23,954 bases of DNA from Actinomycetota bacterium (GCA_030839005.1 JAUZEM010000025.1:1-23954), one strand, 5' to 3'. Shown: positions 15,677-23,276, counted from the stretch's first letter. A program made the numbers and translations. Notes: generated by a model from the letters alone, not told the origin.

Positions 15677-17244
15677 AAGGGGTTCAGTCGTCCCGCGATG
15701 CCGATCGCCCGCCCGAACAACCGTCCCGCCCCGTCGCCCAGGTTCGGGGCGTCGCCGAACGCGGTTACGCGGCCGTTGTCGCGCAACGCCAGGTAGCCGT
15801 TGCCCGTCATCGACGGCAACATCGCGACATACGGCGAGGGCGACCCCGAATTCGCGCCCGATCCTTCGAACGGCGCACGTCCGAACGCGAAGACGCCACC
15901 GTCACGGGCGATCATCCAGTAGCCGTCGTTCTGAGGTCGTGCGGCCATCGAGACGACGGGCTGGTTCAGGCGGATGCCGCCGGTCGAGCCGAAGAAGCGG
16001 GCGTCGCCGAAGCTGAAGATGCCACCGTCTCGCGCGTACAGCCAATAGCCCTTCCCCGTCTGCGTCGGTGTCATGCCGAGGACGGGCGCGTTCAGGCGCA
16101 TCCCTCCCGTCGACCCGAAGAAGCGGGCGTCGCCGAAGCTGAAGATGCCGCCGTCGCCGCCGACCAACCAGTAGCCGCCACCCGATGGCGTCGGGGCCAT
16201 CCCGACGATCGGCGCGTTGAGGTAACGCCCGTGCATCGTGCCGTAGAACCCGGCGCCGCCGAACGCGTAGACGCTGCCGTCGAGCCCGAACAACCAGTAG
16301 CCCGCCGCGGACGGATGGGCGGCGATGCCGACGATCGGACTCGAGAGCGCGAAGCTCAACCCCGTCGCGGCCGCCCCGGGCGCGCCGCCGAACGACAACA
16401 CCTCCCCGACATCCGTAGCGATCCAGTAACCGGTGCCGCGGATGCGATTCGACACCTGCGCACGGATCGCCGGGAGCATCGGCTCGACGCGTTGCCCGGG
16501 GCAATCAGTTGCGGAAGTGTCGCGATGGCCGCAGATGTTGAACAGATTCTCGCGGGCACCGTTCGACGCGAGATAGGAACCGCGTCCGACGGGGTCGATT
16601 CCCCAACGCGCGCATTTCCACGTGAGCAGCGTGACGAGTGCGGTGACCATCGCGGGTGAAGGACTGATGGTGTCGTAGGTGCCCATCAGCGCGATGCCGA
16701 TTGTGTTGGAGTTGTGGTAGATCGCGTGTGCGCCGCGCACATTGGCGCCGAGACTCTCTCCTGTGTGGAGTGCGCCGGACGGGTAATTCTGGGCCCATCG
16801 ACCTTCGTAGATCCGACCGTTCGGATCGATCAGCCAGTTGTACGCAATGTCGACGTACTCGCCCGACGTCTCGTTCGCGAGGATGCCGCGACACAGCCCG
16901 GCGTAATCGGTGATGTCGTTCGGCGTGCCCGTGTGATGCACGACAATCTTCACGACGTGCGTGTCGTAGCTCAGGCCCCCCTTGCGCAGACCTTCGTCGG
17001 CACCCCATTGCGCCCGAGTGACGATCGGGGGGACGGGCCAGTTGGGCACGGCCGTGAACACGCGACGGGCGTCGCGGAGATCGACCGCGCGCGGGCCGCC
17101 GGAGTGACGCGCGATGTATGGCGCGGCGACCGCGGCGACGCCCGCTCCCGCCCCGAGCTGCAAGGCCGCGCGCCGCGTCACACGACGCGTCACACCACGC
17201 GTCACACGACGAGAAGCGCGATCGTGGCTGTCGTCGTGCTGCAT
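15673..17244 (-). CDS. Tat-exported N-acetylmuramoyl-L-alanine amidase (PGRP type) with six GYW repeats
   Basis: 523 residues. A Zn amidase that cuts the lactyl-peptide bond of peptidoglycan outside the cell. The N-terminus has repeated twin arginines (SRRVTRGVTRRVTRRAALQL) followed by a hydrophobic stretch, a Tat-type signal. The amidase_2/PGRP domain is about residues 70-265, with Zn ligands His103/104 (VVHHTGT), His240 (ICGHRDT) and Cys248 (ATDCPG). The rest (272-523) is six repeats of about 42 residues built on GYW...DGGIFSFGDARFFGS...LNAPVVGM. These are common in Acidimicrobiia-like proteins and probably form a propeller or wall-binding array; that role is inferred. I chose ATG at 17244 behind GGGGAGG, although the spacing is only 2-3 nt. 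In-frame ATG 17271 and TTG 17277 are alternatives. The gene sits opposite to the glycan operons on both sides. Confidence 0.92.
   Translation of the reverse strand: MQHDDSHDRASRRVTRGVTRRVTRRAALQLGAGAGVAAVAAPYIARHSGGPRAVDLRDARRVFTAVPNWPVPPIVTRAQWGADEGLRKGGLSYDTHVVKIVVHHTGTPNDITDYAGLCRGILANETSGEYVDIAYNWLIDPNGRIYEGRWAQNYPSGALHTGESLGANVRGAHAIYHNSNTIGIALMGTYDTISPSPAMVTALVTLLTWKCARWGIDPVGRGSYLASNGARENLFNICGHRDTSATDCPGQRVEPMLPAIRAQVSNRIRGTGYWIATDVGEVLSFGGAPGAAATGLSFALSSPIVGIAAHPSAAGYWLFGLDGSVYAFGGAGFYGTMHGRYLNAPIVGMAPTPSGGGYWLVGGDGGIFSFGDARFFGSTGGMRLNAPVLGMTPTQTGKGYWLYARDGGIFSFGDARFFGSTGGIRLNQPVVSMAARPQNDGYWMIARDGGVFAFGRAPFEGSGANSGSPSPYVAMLPSMTGNGYLALRDNGRVTAFGDAPNLGDGAGRLFGRAIGIAGRLNPF
15676..16431 (-). 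repeat. Six 126-nt coding repeats (42-residue GYW units) in the amidase gene
   Basis: Units run at 126-nt spacing (first one 129, last one 123): 16303-16431, 16177-16302, 16051-16176, 15925-16050, 15799-15924 and 15676-15798. The third and fourth are the most alike, sharing an identical 33-nt block at 15991-16023 and 16117-16149. The outer units are diverged, especially the last two, consistent with growth from the middle of the array. Confidence 0.9.
17175..17210. repeat. Three 12-nt tandem repeats encoding repeated twin arginines
   Basis: GCGTCACACGAC, GCGTCACACCAC and GCGTCACACGAC follow one another without gaps. On the coding (minus) strand they give Arg-(Arg/Gly)-Val-Thr units in the Tat signal of the amidase, multiplying the RR pair. 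Confidence 0.9.
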
Positions 17245-17332
17245 GACCTCCCCGCTCTCGACCAGGGTCATCGACAACTCAGCCCGCTTTCGAAGCTACA
17301 GGGTACCGGTCGATGTGTGGTAGCAACCTGCG

Positions 17333-18475
17333 GTGTCCCCGACGGTGCGTCCGACCGTTGCGATCGACGTCACGCCGCTGCTCGGCGCGCGCTCGGGCAT
17401 AGGAGCCGCCGTCGCGGAGATCGTCGTCGCGTTGCGCGCGCTCGAGGCCGGACCCGACCTGGTTCCGTACACGCTCAGCACCCGAGCACGACTGCACCGC
17501 GACGCGGTGCCGAGCAACACGCGCTTCGTACCGATTCCCGCGCGAATCCTGCTCGGATCGTGGGTGCGCGCCGACGCGCCGCGCATCGATCGATGGCTGC
17601 GTCCCGCGCACGTCGTCCACGCGACGAACTACCTCGCGCCTCCCAGCCGGCTGCCGACCATCGTGAGCATCTACGACTGCTCGTTCGTGCGGTACCCGGA
17701 GCTCTGCACTCCGCAGGTACGCGCGTTCGAACCCGCGATCAGGCGGGCGGTGGCGCGGGGCGCAACGGTTCACACCGGATCCGAGTTCGTGGCCGGCGAG
17801 ATCGAGGAGATCTTCGGCCCGGGCCTGCGCGCGGCCGGGCGGCTCGTCGTGATCCCCCTCGGCATCCCGTCGCTGGGAGACGGAGCCGAGATGCCGGACT
17901 CGGTCGCGGCCGCGCTCGGCGAGGAGCCGTTCATCATCGCGATCGGGACGCTCGAACCACGCAAGAACTTCGCACACCTCGTCGGCGCGTTCGGCGCGCT
18001 CGCGGCGCGCCACCCCGCCCTTCGCCTGGTCATCGCCGGTCACGACGGGCCGGCCCGACCGGAGATCGAAGCCGCGATCGCTCGCCTGCCGGTCGACGCG
18101 CGAGACCGCGTGGTGGTCGCCGGCCCGGTCTCCGACGCCGGGCGCCGGGCACTCTTGGAGAACGCGACACTCCTCGCCTACCCGTCGATCTACGAAGGCT
18201 TCGGCTTCCCGGTGCTCGAAGCGATGACCGCCGGTGTACCGGTCGTCGCCGCGCGCGCCGGATCGATCCCCGAGGTCGCGGGCGACGCCGCACTGCTCTT
18301 CGAACCGACCAACGAGCACGACCTCGCCGACAAGATGAATCGCGTCATGACCGACGACGCAACGCGGTCCGAGCTCATCGCGCGCGGACGCGATCGGGTG
18401 CATGCCTTCTCGTGGGACCACACCGCGCGTGCACTCGCGTCCTGCTACCGGCGAGTCGCGGAGCAGCAGGCGTGA
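17333..18475 (+). CDS. GT4-family glycosyltransferase (first of three)
   Basis: 380 residues, GT-B fold, retaining glycosyltransferase of the GT1/GT4 type. The N-terminal acceptor domain begins VAIDVTPLLGARSGIG; the C-terminal donor domain has the IGTLEPRKNFAHLV strand-helix (about residue 203) and the EX7E motif in YEGFGFPVLEAM (about 288), which holds the nucleotide-sugar ribose and sugar phosphate. No membrane segment is present, so it acts on the cytoplasmic face, likely on a lipid-linked acceptor. Start is GTG at 17333. There is no SD. A TAGCAA hexamer lies 6 nt upstream, a poor match to TAnnnT, so a leaderless start here is doubtful. The gene is divergent from the amidase. Sugar donor and acceptor are not readable, though GDP-linked sugars are possible given the SDR downstream. 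Confidence 0.92.
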   Translation: MSPTVRPTVAIDVTPLLGARSGIGAAVAEIVVALRALEAGPDLVPYTLSTRARLHRDAVPSNTRFVPIPARILLGSWVRADAPRIDRWLRPAHVVHATNYLAPPSRLPTIVSIYDCSFVRYPELCTPQVRAFEPAIRRAVARGATVHTGSEFVAGEIEEIFGPGLRAAGRLVVIPLGIPSLGDGAEMPDSVAAALGEEPFIIAIGTLEPRKNFAHLVGAFGALAARHPALRLVIAGHDGPARPEIEAAIARLPVDARDRVVVAGPVSDAGRRALLENATLLAYPSIYEGFGFPVLEAMTAGVPVVAARAGSIPEVAGDAALLFEPTNEHDLADKMNRVMTDDATRSELIARGRDRVHAFSWDHTARALASCYRRVAEQQA

Positions 18476-19557
18476 AGGTTGCGGTGCACGCCGGTCAATT
18501 GCTGCAACCGGTGCCCGGGGGCATCGGCCGCTACGAGATCGCGCTGCTTCGCCATCTCCCGGAGTTCGGCGTCGAACCGATCGCGTTCGCCGCCGGTGAT
18601 CGGCCCCGCGGAGTCGCCCATCGGGTCCCGTGGATCGACCTCGGAGCACCTCACGGAAGCGTGCGCTACGAGCTCTGGCACCGCTTGCGACGTCCGCTTG
18701 TCCGAATCGAGGCCGACGTGGTGCACGCGCCGAGTCTGGCGATCCCACCGGTTCGGGACCGCCCGCTGGTCGTGACGGTGCACGACATCGCGTTCCGGCG
18801 GCTGCCGGAGGTGACGACGAAACGGGGGTTCGCCTTCCACACCCGGGGCCTGACGCTCGCGCGGCGCCACGCGAGCCTTGTCATCGTTCCGTCAAGTTTC
18901 ACTTGCCACGAGCTCGAGCGCGAAGGGTTCGTCCGCGACCGGATCGCGGTCATTCCGTTCGGCGTCGACCCGCCCGCACCGCGCGATCCCGACGAGATCG
19001 ACCGAGCGGTCGCACGCGCCGGCGTACGGCCTCCGTACGTGCTCACGGTCGGGACGATCGAGCCCCGCAAGGACATCGGCACCATCGTGCAGGCCGTCGA
19101 CCGGCTCCGGCGCACGCGTCCCGATCTCACGCTCGTCGTTGCGGGGCCGCGCGGCTGGGGAGAGGTGCACAGCCTCGATCGATCGTTCGTACAAGTGATC
19201 GGCGCCCAACCCTGGTCGGTGCTCGACGCTCTCTACCGTCGGGCGGACGTGTTCTGCCTGGCGTCGTTGTACGAGGGATTCGGCCTTCCGGTCGTCGAAG
19301 CGTTGGCGCGAGGAGTGCCGACCGTCGCCACGACCGGCTCGGCGCTCGAGGAGATCGTGCAGGGTGCAGGTGCGCTCTTCGCGCCCGGCGACGTCGACGC
19401 GTGCGCCGCGCAGATCGGGCGCATGCACGACGACCCAGAGTTTCGGATCGAGCTCGGACGCGCCGGCGTCGCCCGTGCCGCCGAGCTCAACTGGAGCCGC
19501 TCTGCCGAAGGCCACAGCCGCGCCTACGCTCGCGCGCTCGCGCACCCGGCTTCCTAG
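18472..19557 (+). CDS. GT4-family glycosyltransferase (second of three)
   Basis: 361 residues. Same GT-B architecture as its neighbour: N-terminal VHAGQLLQPVPGGIGRY with the glycine-rich acceptor loop, VVTVHDIAF near residue 100, VLTVGTIEPRKDIGTIV starting the donor domain, and YEGFGLPVVEAL for EX7E (about 267-276). Start is GTG at 18472, sharing GTGA with the stop of the first glycosyltransferase, so the two are translationally coupled. A longer ATG frame beginning upstream only overlaps the first gene and is not used. Motif-level similarity to its neighbours suggests family duplication followed by change of acceptor. The stop codon TAG lies inside the candidate -10 hexamer of the third gene. 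Confidence 0.92.
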   Translation: MKVAVHAGQLLQPVPGGIGRYEIALLRHLPEFGVEPIAFAAGDRPRGVAHRVPWIDLGAPHGSVRYELWHRLRRPLVRIEADVVHAPSLAIPPVRDRPLVVTVHDIAFRRLPEVTTKRGFAFHTRGLTLARRHASLVIVPSSFTCHELEREGFVRDRIAVIPFGVDPPAPRDPDEIDRAVARAGVRPPYVLTVGTIEPRKDIGTIVQAVDRLRRTRPDLTLVVAGPRGWGEVHSLDRSFVQVIGAQPWSVLDALYRRADVFCLASLYEGFGLPVVEALARGVPTVATTGSALEEIVQGAGALFAPGDVDACAAQIGRMHDDPEFRIELGRAGVARAAELNWSRSAEGHSRAYARALAHPAS

Positions 19558-19560
19558 ACT
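19555..19560 (+). promoter_or_regulatory. Candidate -10 hexamer (TAGACT) overlapping the preceding stop
   Basis: TAGACT fits TAnnnT and begins with the TAG stop of the second glycosyltransferase. It ends exactly 6 nt before the GTG of the third, and no ribosome site fits in that spacer. This is the strongest of the leaderless candidates. Confidence 0.5.
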
Positions 19561-19566
19561 CCGCTC

Positions 19567-20709
19567 GTGCGTGTGCTGCTCGACGTCTCGGCCGTTCCGG
19601 CCCGCCCCGTCGGCGCGGGTGTATACACCATCGCCATCGCGCACGGGATCTCGGCGCGCCCCGACATCGATGTGCACCTGCTGACGCGCCGAGGCGACAC
19701 GGCGCGCTGGCAGGAGCTCGCGCCGACCGCCGAGCTGCATCCGCTCGCACCGAACCACCGCCCCGCGAGGCTGGCTTGGGAGCAGGCGTCGGGAGCACGC
19801 TTCGCGCACAGGATTCGGCCCGATGTCTGGCACGGTCCGCACTACACGATGCCCCTGCGCTCGACGGTTCCGACCGTCGTCGCCATGCACGACCTGACGT
19901 TCTTCGACCATCCCGAGTGGCACGAGCGCTCGAAGGTCATCTACTTCCGCCGCATGATCGGCGCAGCCGCGCGCCGCGCGGACGTCATCATCACCGGCAG
20001 CAACCATGCCGCCGACGGCCTGCGGGCCCGATTCGGCCCGCCCGGCGAGATCGTCGTCGTGCATCACGGCGTCGACCATGCGCGCTTCGCGCCAACGGCC
20101 GATGACTCGGCCGACCGGGCGGCGCTCGCCGAGCACGGAATCACGCGTCCCTATGTCGCCTTCGCGAGCACGATCGAGCCGCGCAAGGACGCGCCGACGC
20201 TCGTGCGCGCGTTCGCGCGCGTTGCGGCCTCGCACCCCGACCTCCGGCTCGTCCTCGCCGGCGGTGACGGGTGGGGCATCGCGCAGGCGCGCGCGACGAT
20301 CGCCGCGAGCGGCGTGGCGACGCGCATCTTGCGCCCCGGCTATATCGGCGACGCGGCACTCGCCGCGCTCTTCCGCCGCGCCGAGGTCATCGCCTATCCG
20401 TCGCTCGTGGAAGGTTTCGGCATGCCGGCGCTCGAGGCGCTCGCGAGCGGCACCCCGCTCGTGACGACCTCGGGCTCAGCCCTCGAGGAGGTCGTCGGCG
20501 ACGCGGCACTACTCGTCTCGCCCGCCGATGCCGATGCGCTCGCCCACGCCCTTTCGACCGTCCTCGACGATCCGAGCGTGGCGGCGCGGTTGCGCGCCGC
20601 CGGACCGGCGCGCGCCGCGTCGTTCACATGGGAGCGCTCGATCGACGCCCACATCGGGGCATACGGCCGCGCCATCGCGCGCCGGCGCAGCCCGGCTGTG
20701 CCCGGATGA
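19567..20709 (+). CDS. GT4-family glycosyltransferase (third of three)
   Basis: 380 residues. N-terminal VLLDVSAVPARPVGAGVY with the glycine loop, VVAMHDLTF, donor-domain start FASTIEPRKDAPTLV (about residue 200) and EX7E in VEGFGMPALEAL (about 281-290). It differs from the other two in having Ser-Thr-Ile in place of Gly-Thr-Ile/Leu before EPRK, and Val for Tyr before EGFG, so its donor or acceptor may differ. Start GTG at 19567 lies 9 nt past the previous stop, with no SD but a TAGACT hexamer upstream, so this gene may also be transcribed separately from the first two. Its stop overlaps the ATG of the sugar-nucleotide SDR (ATGA). Confidence 0.92.
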   Translation: MRVLLDVSAVPARPVGAGVYTIAIAHGISARPDIDVHLLTRRGDTARWQELAPTAELHPLAPNHRPARLAWEQASGARFAHRIRPDVWHGPHYTMPLRSTVPTVVAMHDLTFFDHPEWHERSKVIYFRRMIGAAARRADVIITGSNHAADGLRARFGPPGEIVVVHHGVDHARFAPTADDSADRAALAEHGITRPYVAFASTIEPRKDAPTLVRAFARVAASHPDLRLVLAGGDGWGIAQARATIAASGVATRILRPGYIGDAALAALFRRAEVIAYPSLVEGFGMPALEALASGTPLVTTSGSALEEVVGDAALLVSPADADALAHALSTVLDDPSVAARLRAAGPARAASFTWERSIDAHIGAYGRAIARRRSPAVPG

Positions 20710-21614
20710 AGGCACTCGTGACCGGCGCCACCGGCTTCGTCGGCCCTCACCTGCTCGCTCATCTCCAACAATGCGACGACGAGGTCATCGTTCCCGGAGA
20801 TGCGCACGGGTCGTTCGACATCACTGACCGCGCGGCCGTGAGCGCCGTCTTCGACGCGGAGCGACCCGAGGTCGTGTACCACCTGGCCGCGTGGTCGGAC
20901 GTCGGCGCCTCCTGGCGTGACCCGACCGCATGCTTACGGGTGAACGTCGAGGGGACGGCCAACGTTCTCGACGCGGCGCGGGCATGCGGCGTGCGGCGCG
21001 TCCTCGTCGTGGGAAGCTCCGAGGAGTACGGCAGGATCGACGACGAGCACCCGCGCCTTCGTGAGGACGCTCCGCTGCGGCCCATCACGCCGTACGGTGC
21101 GAGCAAGGTCGCGGCGTCGTTCGTGGCCTTGCAGGCGTGGGTCGGCGCCGGGCTCGAGACGGTGCGAGTCCGCGCGTTTTCGCACACGGGCGCGGGTCAA
21201 TCCGAGCGGTTCGTCGTTCCGGCACTGGCCCACCGCATCGTCGCAGCAGAACGCGCGCATGCGACGACCATCTCTGCCGGCGCGCGGGAGCCGGTGCGCG
21301 ATCTCTCGGACGTGCGCGACGTCGTGCGCGCATATCGACTCCTGATCGAGCGCGGCGAGCCCGGCGAGACCTACAACGTCTGTCGCGGCACCGGGGTATC
21401 GATCGGCGAGATCGCGGACCGTCTCATCGCCCGGGCCGGTGGTCGCCTCGACATCGTGGTCGACGCCGCACTCCTACGGACGGTCGAGGTTCCTCGCCTC
21501 GTCGGCGATCCGACGAAGCTCATCGAGGCCACCGGATGGTCGCCGCGACACACGCTCGACGAAACGCTCGACGCCGTGCTGGCGTACGCCCGCGCCCGCG
21601 CTCAGGGCTCCTGA
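20706..21614 (+). CDS. Nucleotide-sugar SDR epimerase/dehydratase (Rmd/GMD-like)
   Basis: 302 residues, extended short-chain dehydrogenase. Rossmann motif GATGFVG (7-13), HLAAWSDVGASWRDP, the VGSSEEYG strand typical of GDP-mannose dehydratase and GDP-6-deoxy-4-ketohexose reductase, and the catalytic Tyr-Lys in YGASK. The substrate region RAFSHTGAGQS...FVVPALAHRI parallels the NxGPGQ...F stretch of those enzymes but with His-Thr for the Asn-Gly. The likely reaction is making or reducing a GDP-6-deoxyhexose that the three upstream glycosyltransferases use. A plain nucleotide-sugar 4-epimerase is a reasonable alternative. Start ATG at 20706 is within an ATGA overlap with the third glycosyltransferase, so expression is coupled. 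The 3' end overlaps the convergent hydrolase by 13 nt. Confidence 0.88.
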   Translation: MKALVTGATGFVGPHLLAHLQQCDDEVIVPGDAHGSFDITDRAAVSAVFDAERPEVVYHLAAWSDVGASWRDPTACLRVNVEGTANVLDAARACGVRRVLVVGSSEEYGRIDDEHPRLREDAPLRPITPYGASKVAASFVALQAWVGAGLETVRVRAFSHTGAGQSERFVVPALAHRIVAAERAHATTISAGAREPVRDLSDVRDVVRAYRLLIERGEPGETYNVCRGTGVSIGEIADRLIARAGGRLDIVVDAALLRTVEVPRLVGDPTKLIEATGWSPRHTLDETLDAVLAYARARAQGS

Positions 21615-22345
21615 CGGTCGAGCCACCCGAGCATCGCCGCGATCGCCCGAGGGTCGTGGCGCAGGCGGTGCGCACCGTTCGCCACGATCCGCAGGTCGAC
21701 GCAGTCGCCGCCGGCCGCGCCCAGCCGCCGCGCGTCGTCGACCGGGACGACATCGTCGGCGCTGCCGTGCACGAGGAGCCAGGGTCGGGGGGCGATGCGT
21801 TCCGCCGCCGCGATCGGATCGAGGTTCGCGATCGCCCGGATCCATGCTTCGGGATCCGTCGGGAACTCCGGCGTCCGCAACACGCCGGTGCGGCGCGCGT
21901 ACTCGAGGAACCACGCGGGTTCTCGCACCCACGTCCGCAACGACGCGGGCGCGGCGAAGGTCGCGAGCCCGCGTACTCGTTCGTCGTCGGCGGCCACAAC
22001 GATCGCGAGCGTCCCGCCGAGCCGGAACCCCGCGATCCACACACCGGTGACGTCGGCACGGGCGTGCAGTGCATCGACGGCGGCGCGCACGTCGGCGAGC
22101 CAGCCCTCGATGGAGAAATCGCCCATCGACGGGCCCGTTCCCCGAAACGTGAAGGTGAGGCCGGCCCAGCCCGACTCGCGCGCGATGCGATCGCACAAGG
22201 TCTGATCAGTGTTCCCGAGCGCCGCCGCACCACCCGCGCCGCGCGGAAACCCGGGAACGACCAACAGTCCGGGCACCCGCGTCGCGCCCACCGGGCGCGC
22301 GAAATGCGCTCCGAGACGCAGACCATCCGAGACGAGCTCTTCCAT
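21602..22345 (-). CDS. Alpha/beta-hydrolase-fold protein lacking the nucleophile Ser
   Basis: 247 residues from ATG 22345. Alpha/beta hydrolase of the dienelactone-hydrolase/acyl-peptidase type: PGLLVVPGFPRGAGG early, GTGPSMGDFSIEGW for the oxyanion-side loop, VHGSADDVVPVDDA with the acid Asp, and NGAHRLRHDP with the catalytic His. The nucleophile elbow is AGFRLGGT: the residue expected to be Ser (GxSxGG) is Arg at position 108 (codon at 22022-22024). The gene therefore probably lacks classical hydrolase activity or has a different function, unless this is a sequencing error. Two frames reach upstream past 22345, but ATG 22345 starts at the first family-like residues. Its start overlaps, on the other strand, an ATG of the DUF1802 frame. 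The C-terminus overlaps the SDR gene tail to tail. Confidence 0.85.
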   Translation of the reverse strand: MEELVSDGLRLGAHFARPVGATRVPGLLVVPGFPRGAGGAAALGNTDQTLCDRIARESGWAGLTFTFRGTGPSMGDFSIEGWLADVRAAVDALHARADVTGVWIAGFRLGGTLAIVVAADDERVRGLATFAAPASLRTWVREPAWFLEYARRTGVLRTPEFPTDPEAWIRAIANLDPIAAAERIAPRPWLLVHGSADDVVPVDDARRLGAAGGDCVDLRIVANGAHRLRHDPRAIAAMLGWLDRQEP

Positions 22346-22354
22346 GCCGGTGGT

Positions 22355-22360
22355 TATCCT
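22355..22360 (+). promoter_or_regulatory. Candidate -10 hexamer (TATCCT) for the DUF1802 gene
   Basis: TATCCT ends 7 nt before the GTG at 22368, again with no ribosome site. It lies within 10 nt of the divergent hydrolase ATG, so the two genes would share one promoter region. Confidence 0.4.
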
Positions 22361-22367
22361 GGCGCGC

Positions 22368-23006
22368 GTGACCGCCTCCGAGACGAACCAGGGCACTGCG
22401 GCGAAGACGCCGGCGCTCAAGGAGTGGGCCGCAATCGTTCACGCACTCCTCGAAGGCGAGCAGATCGTCGACGTCCGCAAGGGCGGGCTCCACGAGGACG
22501 GCCGGCACTTCGGTCTCGCGACCCGAAGGTGCTGGCTCTCGCCGACGACCGAACACCAACAGGCCGGGTTGCTCAAGCCCGCGTACGCCCATTGGGTCGA
22601 TCTCGCCGATGCATCGCCGGTCGGTCAGCCGGTCACGGTCCACGGCTGGGCCGACATCGTCGACGTCGCGTTGATCGCCGGGCCGGAGCACGTCGACGCG
22701 CTGGACTCCAAGCTCGTCTGGACGCGCGAGTACCTCGAATCGAGGTTCAAGTGGAAGGCGCGCGACCCCCTCTGGGTGCTCGTGCTGCGCGTGCACCGGC
22801 TCGCCGATCCCGTCACCGCGCCGTGGAGGGAGGAGTACGGCGGCTGCACTTCGTGGGTCACCTACGACGAGCTGCCCGACGACCCCGCGATGCTTTCCTC
22901 CGAGGAGGCCCTCTCCGACGTCGCGTTCGAGGCCAAGCACAAGGGCATTCGCGACGCGCTCCCCGAGGAGTGCTGGAATCCGCCCGACCCGCGCTCGCTC
23001 GCCTAA
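22368..23006 (+). CDS. DUF1802 family protein
   Basis: 212 residues. Recognised by the N-terminal LKEWAAIVHALLEGEQIVDVRKGGLHEDGR layout, then TRRCWLSPTTEHQQAGLLKP and a C-terminal segment with WREEYGGCTSWVTYDEL. Families of this kind are found in bacteria and cyanobacteria, and I know of no established function. The KGG-H and HRxxLxPTxEHQ-like blocks look like a conserved binding or catalytic face. It contains no membrane segment. I start it at GTG 22368 behind a TATCCT hexamer; an in-frame ATG at 22344 would add 8 residues but overlaps the hydrolase start codon on the other strand. The stop overlaps the next, convergent gene by 4 nt. Confidence 0.85.
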   Translation: MTASETNQGTAAKTPALKEWAAIVHALLEGEQIVDVRKGGLHEDGRHFGLATRRCWLSPTTEHQQAGLLKPAYAHWVDLADASPVGQPVTVHGWADIVDVALIAGPEHVDALDSKLVWTREYLESRFKWKARDPLWVLVLRVHRLADPVTAPWREEYGGCTSWVTYDELPDDPAMLSSEEALSDVAFEAKHKGIRDALPEECWNPPDPRSLA

Positions 23007-23239
23007 TCGTCGGAGCCGACCGGAGCGGGCACGCGGATCGAGTGATGCGGGCGGTAGCCTCGATTACGGGCCTCACCGAGGGTCTGGGGTGAGAAGGCGA
23101 TGAAGCTCTCGGCGGCGAGCACTCCGTCGACCGCGGCGCTCACGGCGGGATCGACACCGTAGAGGTCGAGGTCGTACACGACCTGCGTGCGCTTGTCGCC
23201 GAGGTAGCGGTAATGCTCGAAGTGCGCAGGCCGGGCCAC
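23003..23239 (-). CDS. Conserved-looking 78-residue protein, unknown function
   Basis: 78 residues from GTG 23239: ARPAHFEHYRYLGDKRTQ, VVYDLDLYGVDPAVSAAVDGVL, AAESFIAFSPQTLGEARNRGY, then a basic/acidic tail. The composition, with HYRYLGDKRTQVVYDLD and an EARNRGY block, looks like a real small domain rather than a shadow frame. I chose GTG 23239 because the upstream part of the frame (FSFSAPAAGRFAA) lies in the non-genic region and a TAGATT hexamer sits 7 nt before the GTG. No membrane helix or signal is seen. It converges on DUF1802 (4-nt overlap) and starts 38 nt past a strong terminator, so it is its own transcription unit. Confidence 0.65.
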   Translation of the reverse strand: MARPAHFEHYRYLGDKRTQVVYDLDLYGVDPAVSAAVDGVLAAESFIAFSPQTLGEARNRGYRPHHSIRVPAPVGSDD

Positions 23240-23246
23240 CGCGGCG

Positions 23247-23252
23247 AATCTA
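23247..23252 (-). promoter_or_regulatory. Candidate -10 hexamer (TAGATT) for the 78-residue gene
   Basis: On the minus strand TAGATT is followed by CGCCGCG and then the GTG at 23239. It is a full match to TAnnnT with 7-nt spacing and no SD, just downstream of the terminator at 23277-23304. Confidence 0.5.
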
Positions 23253-23276
23253 CCGGCGGCCGGAGCCGAAAAGGAG

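Noticed and set aside
15676..16431. Repeats as a CRISPR array
   Set aside because: 126-nt coding units without spacers, all in one open reading frame.
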